Below are positions 6,648 through 7,187 of a stretch of DNA of 7,187 nt, piece by piece. Origin of the DNA: Treponema sp. (GTDB lineage: Bacteria; Spirochaetota; Spirochaetia; Treponematales; Breznakiellaceae). The DNA is taken from positions 1 to 7,187 of the forward strand of contig JAIRRF010000115.1 in NCBI GenBank assembly GCA_031256115.1, given 5' to 3'. The notes beneath the pieces were generated by a model. That model saw nothing but the letters and a program-made list of their open reading frames with translations. It made no database searches and had not been told where the DNA came from. The translations under genes and the position numbers were made by a program. The first letter of the stretch is position 1; each line of letters opens with the position of its first letter.

Positions 6648-6871
6648 TGCTGATACTTTCACGAAAAATAAATGAAAACATCATGATAGGCGAGGATATT
6701 TCCATTTCTATCATAGAGATCCGCGGGGACCAGGTCCGTATAGGGGTAGACGCCCCAAAAACGGTTAAGGTTTACCGCCAGGAGGTATTTGACGCCATTA
6801 AAGCGGAAAACAAAGCCGCTGCGGAATCAAACCCGGTATTTCCCGAATTTGACTTTGATGCCCGTTTCTGA
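6647..6871 (+). CDS. csrA: Carbon storage / translational regulator CsrA
   Basis: CsrA is a homodimeric RNA-binding protein that binds GGA motifs near ribosome binding sites. Beside fliW it normally controls flagellin translation. The 74-residue product starts with the family signature [10 protein letters not shown]. It has the two RNA-contact regions: L4/R6 on strand 1, and [13 protein letters not shown] with R44, the key arginine. A helix follows ([14 protein letters not shown], about 46-59). The C-terminal tail of about 15 residues ([13 protein letters not shown]) is longer than in the 61-residue E. coli protein. Such extensions go with FliW-regulated CsrA proteins. It is last in the operon and its stop codon lies in an inverted repeat facing the convergent HD-GYP gene. 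The flagellin gene it would regulate is not in the window. Confidence 0.97.
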   Translation: MLILSRKINENIMIGEDISISIIEIRGDQVRIGVDAPKTVKVYRQEVFDAIKAENKAAAESNPVFPEFDFDARF

Positions 6872-6888
6872 CCACAAACAGTCAGAAA
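6865..6888. terminator. Perfect 8-bp inverted repeat between convergent genes, possible terminator
   Basis: TTTCTGAC (6865-6872) and GTCAGAAA (6881-6888) are perfect inverted repeats around an 8-nt loop. The left arm includes the csrA stop codon, and the hairpin lies in the 19-nt gap before the HD-GYP stop. No T-tract follows in either direction and the stem has only three G-C pairs, so it is not a standard intrinsic terminator. It may stabilise the 3' ends or work in both directions. Confidence 0.35.
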
Positions 6889-6890
6889 AA

Positions 6891-7187
6891 TTATGTATCC
6901 TTGTCCTTGTTAGTTTCATAATAATCGTTAAAATTCCCTGCAACATTGCAAAAAACATCAATTAGTGCAGGATCAAACTGGGAGTTTTTTAGGTCCATCA
7001 TTTTTTCTACCGTTATTTCATGGGAAAGGGCCGGCTTGTAGCTCCGTTTCATCCTTAAAGCATCGTAAACATCGGCGATAGATACAATCCGGGCTGCCAG
7101 AGGTATCATTTCCCCTTCCAGCTTAAAAGGATAACCGGAGCCGTTCCATCGTTCATGGTGGGAAAGGGCAATTTCTTTTGCCATGGG
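6891..7187 (-). CDS. HD-GYP domain protein, C-terminal part (5' end outside window)
   Basis: The last 98 codons of a minus-strand gene are present. The frame continues through base 7187 (Pro codon), so the ATG at 7184 is internal. HHERWNGSGYP is the HD-GYP signature: HHE contributes metal ligands and GYP defines the subfamily. It is followed by GEMIPLAARIVSIADVYDAL and RSYKP, the usual C-terminal half, and FDPALIDVF near the end. HD-GYP proteins hydrolyse cyclic di-GMP, which in many bacteria lowers sessility and favours motility. The upstream HD dyad and any sensory or receiver domain lie beyond the edge, so the architecture and signal are unknown. It converges on csrA with a 19-nt gap and is not part of the flagellar operon. 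Confidence 0.92.
   Translation of the reverse strand, partial: PMAKEIALSHHERWNGSGYPFKLEGEMIPLAARIVSIADVYDALRMKRSYKPALSHEITVEKMMDLKNSQFDPALIDVFCNVAGNFNDYYETNKDKDT

Noticed and set aside
7182..7184. ATG as the start of a 97-residue protein
   Set aside because: It falls in the middle of an HD-GYP domain, just before HHE, and the frame stays open to the window edge.
1..7187. Mobile element, phage, CRISPR or defence system
   Set aside because: No transposase, integrase, direct-repeat array, terminal repeats or defence-like genes were found. The tRNA-His gene shows no partial duplicate that would mark an integration site.

Overview
The window looks like chromosomal DNA of a treponeme-type spirochaete. 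Four things point that way. The left end encodes exported proteins of a diderm cell: a lipoprotein with a relaxed lipobox and an outer-membrane beta-barrel ending in Phe. The order flgN-like, flgK, flgL, fliW, csrA matches, from memory, the Treponema pallidum TP0661-TP0657 cluster. FlgK and FlgL are long and carry extra middle domains. GC is intermediate. No phage, IS, CRISPR or defence gene is visible. Species cannot be fixed from this sequence alone.

Left, minus strand (1-1572): an outer-membrane beta-barrel gene (1572-910) is followed after 9 bp by a lipoprotein gene with propeller-like repeats (900 to beyond base 1). They look like a two-gene export/surface operon. A 101-bp divergent intergenic region (1573-1673) separates them from a plus-strand pair: a small three-helix membrane protein (1674-2045) and, with a 1-nt overlap, an AroH-type chorismate mutase (2045-2425). 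Both divergent genes lack a clear Shine-Dalgarno and have promoter-like elements placed so that transcription would begin at or next to the start codon.

Centre: tRNA-His(GTG) lies on the minus strand (2489-2417). Its 3' acceptor strand overlaps the last two codons and the stop of aroH. Its sigma70-type promoter is interleaved with a sigma28-like flagellar promoter that points the other way.

Right, plus strand (2575-6871): a compact late flagellar operon. The FlgN-like chaperone serves the hook-filament junction proteins FlgK and FlgL. FliW and CsrA form the protein/RNA regulatory pair that in other bacteria couples flagellin level to flagellin translation. Gaps are 3-11 nt, or 1-nt overlaps. 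The operon ends at a perfect 8-bp inverted repeat facing the 3' end of a convergent HD-GYP domain gene (c-di-GMP phosphodiesterase family) that enters from the right edge.

No stretch over 300 bp lacks a gene. Nothing here amounts to a new system. The points worth following are the aroH/tRNA overlap, the interleaved promoters, the possibly leaderless divergent pair, the GGA cluster before csrA and the shared middle domains of FlgK and FlgL.
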